Source: Lachnospiraceae bacterium (GTDB lineage Bacteria > Bacillota > Clostridia > Lachnospirales > Lachnospiraceae). From it: a stretch of 32,678 nt of DNA. Made by a program: the position numbers and the translations under genes. Position 1 is the first letter of the stretch. Every line of letters begins with the position of its first letter. Shown here in pieces: positions 30,405 through 32,678 of this stretch. The stretch is taken from contig JAFLSX010000027.1 of the NCBI GenBank assembly GCA_022510705.1, positions 1 through 32,678 of the forward strand, written 5' to 3'. The notes under the pieces are model-generated. The model had not been told where the DNA came from and made no database searches. It saw nothing but the letters and a program-made list of their open reading frames with translations.

Positions 30405-31628
30405 CTAAGAGCGGTAGTCCGCATTGATCTTTACATATTCATAGCTTAGGTCGCAGCCCCAGGCAGTTGCCTCCGCATCCCCCTGATGCATATCCACCAG
30501 TACGGTGACCTCCGGCTCGGAAAGAATCTTGGTGGCTTCTTCCTCGCTGTAATCGCAGGCCACACCGTCCCCGTAAATATGGATTTTATCATTCTTGCCT
30601 TGAAAATAAAGGTCCACACGCTCCGGGTCAAAGTCCACGCCGGCATAACCTAACGCACAGAGAATCCGGCCAAAGTTGGCGTCATGCCCGAAAATAGCCG
30701 CCTTTGTCAAGCTGGAGCAGATGACCGACTTACTTAAAGTCCGGGCCTCCTCCTTATTTCTTGCTCCCACCACTCTGGTCTCAAACAGGGCCGTGGCTCC
30801 CTCGCCGTCTCCTGCCATTTTTCTTGCCAGCGTGGTATTGATATAGTGAAGCGCCTCTTTAAAGATCTCATAGTCCGCATTTTCTTCCGTCAACTCAGGA
30901 TTCCCGGCCTGTCCGTTAGCCAAAAACAAAAAGGTATCATTGGTGGAGGTATCCCCGTCCACGGAAATCATATTGAAGCTGTCCACAATGCTCTCGCTGA
31001 CCGCCTTCTGCAGCAACTCTTTGCTGATGGCAATATCACAAGTCACGAAAGCCAACATGGTGCACATATTGGGATGTATCATACCGGAACCCTTGCACAT
31101 GCCGCCCATGGTCACGGTCTTGCCGCCCATTTCAAAGCGCACTGCTGCCTGCTTATCCACGGTATCCGTGGTCATGATGGCTTCCGCCGCTGACTGCGCC
31201 GCTTCTGTGGAATGGGCTTTTCCTGCTGCCAGTTTTTCAATGCCGGCCTCAATTCGCTCTACGGGTATTTGCATGCCGATCACACCGGTGGAACCGATCA
31301 GTACGCTATCGGCCGGTACATTCAGCGCCCGTGCCGCTGCTGCCGCGGTCTTTTCGCAGCATTCCATGCCTTCTCTGCCGGTGCAGGCGTTGGCAATTCC
31401 CGAATTGACGATAACGGCCTGAGCATAGGGGGCATTTTCCACTATCTTTTTGTCCCAGAGCACCGGTGCCGCTTTCACCACATTACTGGTAAAGGTTCCG
31501 GCACAGACGCAGGGCGTCTCGCTGTAGATCAGGGCCATATCCTTTCTGTTTTGATACTTGATGCCGGCCTCTGCGCCCGACGCGTAAAATCCTTTTGCGG
31601 CACAGACGCCGCCTGTTAGTACTTCCAT
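30405..31628 (-). CDS. argJ: Bifunctional ornithine acetyltransferase/N-acetylglutamate synthase
   Basis: 407 aa. Moves acetyl from N-acetylornithine to glutamate, closing the acetyl cycle; many clostridial forms also use acetyl-CoA. The precursor cleaves itself into two chains before the nucleophile Thr in [16 protein letters not shown] (179-194; T190). Other signatures: [14 protein letters not shown] (74-87), [12 protein letters not shown] (111-122), [10 protein letters not shown] and the C-terminal [18 protein letters not shown] precedes the ATG by 9 nt. First gene of argJ-argB-argD; argC and the later arginine genes are not in the window. I could not assign its promoter or an ARG box with confidence in the 192-bp upstream gap. 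Confidence 0.95.
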   Translation of the reverse strand: MEVLTGGVCAAKGFYASGAEAGIKYQNRKDMALIYSETPCVCAGTFTSNVVKAAPVLWDKKIVENAPYAQAVIVNSGIANACTGREGMECCEKTAAAAARALNVPADSVLIGSTGVIGMQIPVERIEAGIEKLAAGKAHSTEAAQSAAEAIMTTDTVDKQAAVRFEMGGKTVTMGGMCKGSGMIHPNMCTMLAFVTCDIAISKELLQKAVSESIVDSFNMISVDGDTSTNDTFLFLANGQAGNPELTEENADYEIFKEALHYINTTLARKMAGDGEGATALFETRVVGARNKEEARTLSKSVICSSLTKAAIFGHDANFGRILCALGYAGVDFDPERVDLYFQGKNDKIHIYGDGVACDYSEEEATKILSEPEVTVLVDMHQGDAEATAWGCDLSYEYVKINADYRS

Positions 31629-31820
31629 TGTAATCTGCCTTTCTGTATATACTTAATAATTAATCCTTGTTTATCTCTCTTTGCAAAAGTGTTCCTACGT
31701 TAAAAGAGAATTTTTGTTGTAGGGAGCGCAAGTTAAAATTGTCCTTTTTACATCTATGTTGTTAGTAAGGTAAAGCGGAATTTTCTAATCAATTCATTCT
31801 TGATAGTAGTACAATTCCTC

Positions 31821-32582
31821 TTATAATATATTATCTGCAATAAACCTCGCTGCTCCATCCTCGTCATTGGATAGTGCAATATATTTTGCTACAGTCTTTA
31901 CCTCTTCAATAGCATTGCCCATCGCAACTCCCATGCCAACTGCTTTTAGCATTTCTATGTCATTGTAATCATCACCGAAAGCAGCAATTTCCGAAATGCC
32001 TATTCCAAGATATTTCGTTACCTCGCGTATTGCCGATACCTTATCTGCACCGATAGATGCAAATCGACGCCATTTCTCGCCACGAAAATTAAGCGTTTCA
32101 ATAGCATCCACTTCATGGCATATATGCTGAGCAAGTTCTGGTGTGTCAAGCAGTGCAGTTATTTTATATGCAGGGCTGTTAAAATTCGAGAAGTCGTTAT
32201 ATTTAGCATGTGCCCAACTGCCTTCAGGCTTTGTTGTATAATTCCAGAAATAGTCCTCTTCAGTCTCGACTGTCAGTTCATTGCCACCAATTTCAAAAAA
32301 AATGTCTATGATTTTACGTACTGTACTGGCAGACATCATTTTCTTATAAATGCATTCTTCCCCGATAGTCACACGAGCACCACCGTTTGAAATAACTATA
32401 TCAAAGTCATTAACTTGAATAAAACTGCCTGCCGAAAGTTCATTACGCGCTGTAGCAACACCTATGTATATTCCACGTTCTTTGCATTTTTTGAGTACGC
32501 CAAGAGTGTAGTCCGATATGCTTTTGTCACTTCTTAATAGTGTATCATCAAGATCAAAAATCACTGCGGCTATATCTTTCAT
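31821..32582 (-). CDS. Cof-type HAD-IIB phosphatase
   Basis: 253 aa. HAD superfamily, class IIB cap. Motif I FDLDDTLL (9-16; D10 and D12), motif II in VATARNE (about 38-44), motif III lysine near WRRFASIGADK, and motif IV AFGDDYNDIEML followed by GVAMGNAIEEVKTVA, all standard. Such enzymes dephosphorylate sugar phosphates, flavin precursors or other small phospho-metabolites; the substrate is not predictable. GAAGG lies 9 nt before the ATG. The gene is visibly AT-richer than the arg genes, so may be of different origin, and it probably forms a separate unit. Confidence 0.9.
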   Translation of the reverse strand: MKDIAAVIFDLDDTLLRSDKSISDYTLGVLKKCKERGIYIGVATARNELSAGSFIQVNDFDIVISNGGARVTIGEECIYKKMMSASTVRKIIDIFFEIGGNELTVETEEDYFWNYTTKPEGSWAHAKYNDFSNFNSPAYKITALLDTPELAQHICHEVDAIETLNFRGEKWRRFASIGADKVSAIREVTKYLGIGISEIAAFGDDYNDIEMLKAVGMGVAMGNAIEEVKTVAKYIALSNDEDGAARFIADNIL

Positions 32583-32630
32583 ACACTAATCCTTCTTTTC
32601 AAGCGTTGGGCAACTAAATTCTGATTTATG

Positions 32631-32678
32631 CTACTTCGCATATCTTGGGTCTAAAAGGGGTTTTCCATCCCGATCCAC
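32631..32678 (-). CDS. Possible 3' end of a truncated gene
   Basis: On the minus strand an open frame enters from the window edge and ends at TAG (plus 32631-32633), with 15 codons ending GKPLLDPRYAK. A second frame is also open to 32628 (ending PKICEVA), so which is real cannot be decided from so few codons. No family recognised. Confidence 0.25.
   Translation of the reverse strand: MDRDGKPLLDPRYAK

Noticed and set aside
31629..31820. Promoter and ARG-box-like sequences upstream of argJ
   Set aside because: AT-rich stretches such as TATATA and partial palindromes are present, but no -35/-10 pair or ArgR half-site pair was good enough to call. I see nothing else firm in this gap.

Overview
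The window looks like a chromosome segment of a Gram-positive anaerobe of the Clostridia, most likely Lachnospiraceae-like. The grounds are strong AGGAGG-type ribosome binding sites, sigma-A promoters, intrinsic terminators, GerMN and ComE-type proteins, and a glyA-hom-(phosphoglycerate-mutase-like kinase)-aspartokinase cluster. This placement is inferred from gene content; no rRNA is present. I see no phage, insertion sequence, CRISPR array or plasmid functions. Nearly all genes lie on the minus strand; only 9016-10810 is plus.

Layout: 1-54 is a tRNA-Gly(GCC) cut by the window edge, with a clear promoter. 163-1509 is a membrane-anchored NagZ-like GH3 enzyme. 1510-2163 has no intact long gene but holds a consensus promoter, an AT-rich upstream tract and a terminator that delimit an orphan transcript of about 370 nt. 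2164-3711 carries an EamA transporter and a PIN/NYN-like nuclease. 3737-8807 is a serine/glycine/threonine operon (glyA, hom, putative homoserine kinase, aspartokinase), apparently continuing into the PIN gene. 9016-10810 holds a DagK-type lipid kinase and a PAP2-family membrane protein. 11014-15519 is a tight operon: DUF1653 protein, 5'-nucleotidase, an SfsA-MutY fusion and a GT2 glycosyltransferase. 15597-19067 holds a small membrane protein and a two-component system with an unrecognised membrane partner. 19186-26165 runs comEA, response regulator, histidine kinase, GerMN lipoprotein, comEC, holA. 26303-31628 is argJ-argB-argD followed closely by a solute-binding protein and a small DMT transporter. 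31821-32582 is a Cof-type HAD phosphatase.

How it fits together: most of the window is amino-acid biosynthesis (Ser/Gly/Thr and Arg) mixed with envelope sensing, competence and DNA repair. The least ordinary elements are: (i) the orphan transcription unit at 1619-2024, possibly a small RNA or a small gene broken in an A-run; (ii) the phosphoglycerate-mutase-like gene placed where homoserine kinase is expected; (iii) the SfsA-MutY fusion; (iv) two families of palindromic repeats (TTAACC..GGTTAA and TTGTATCA..TGATACAA) at promoters or gene ends; (v) the regulator-kinase-GerMN lipoprotein trio set between competence genes, with the same order as actinobacterial mtrA-mtrB-lpqB; and (vi) a solute-binding protein embedded in the arginine operon.
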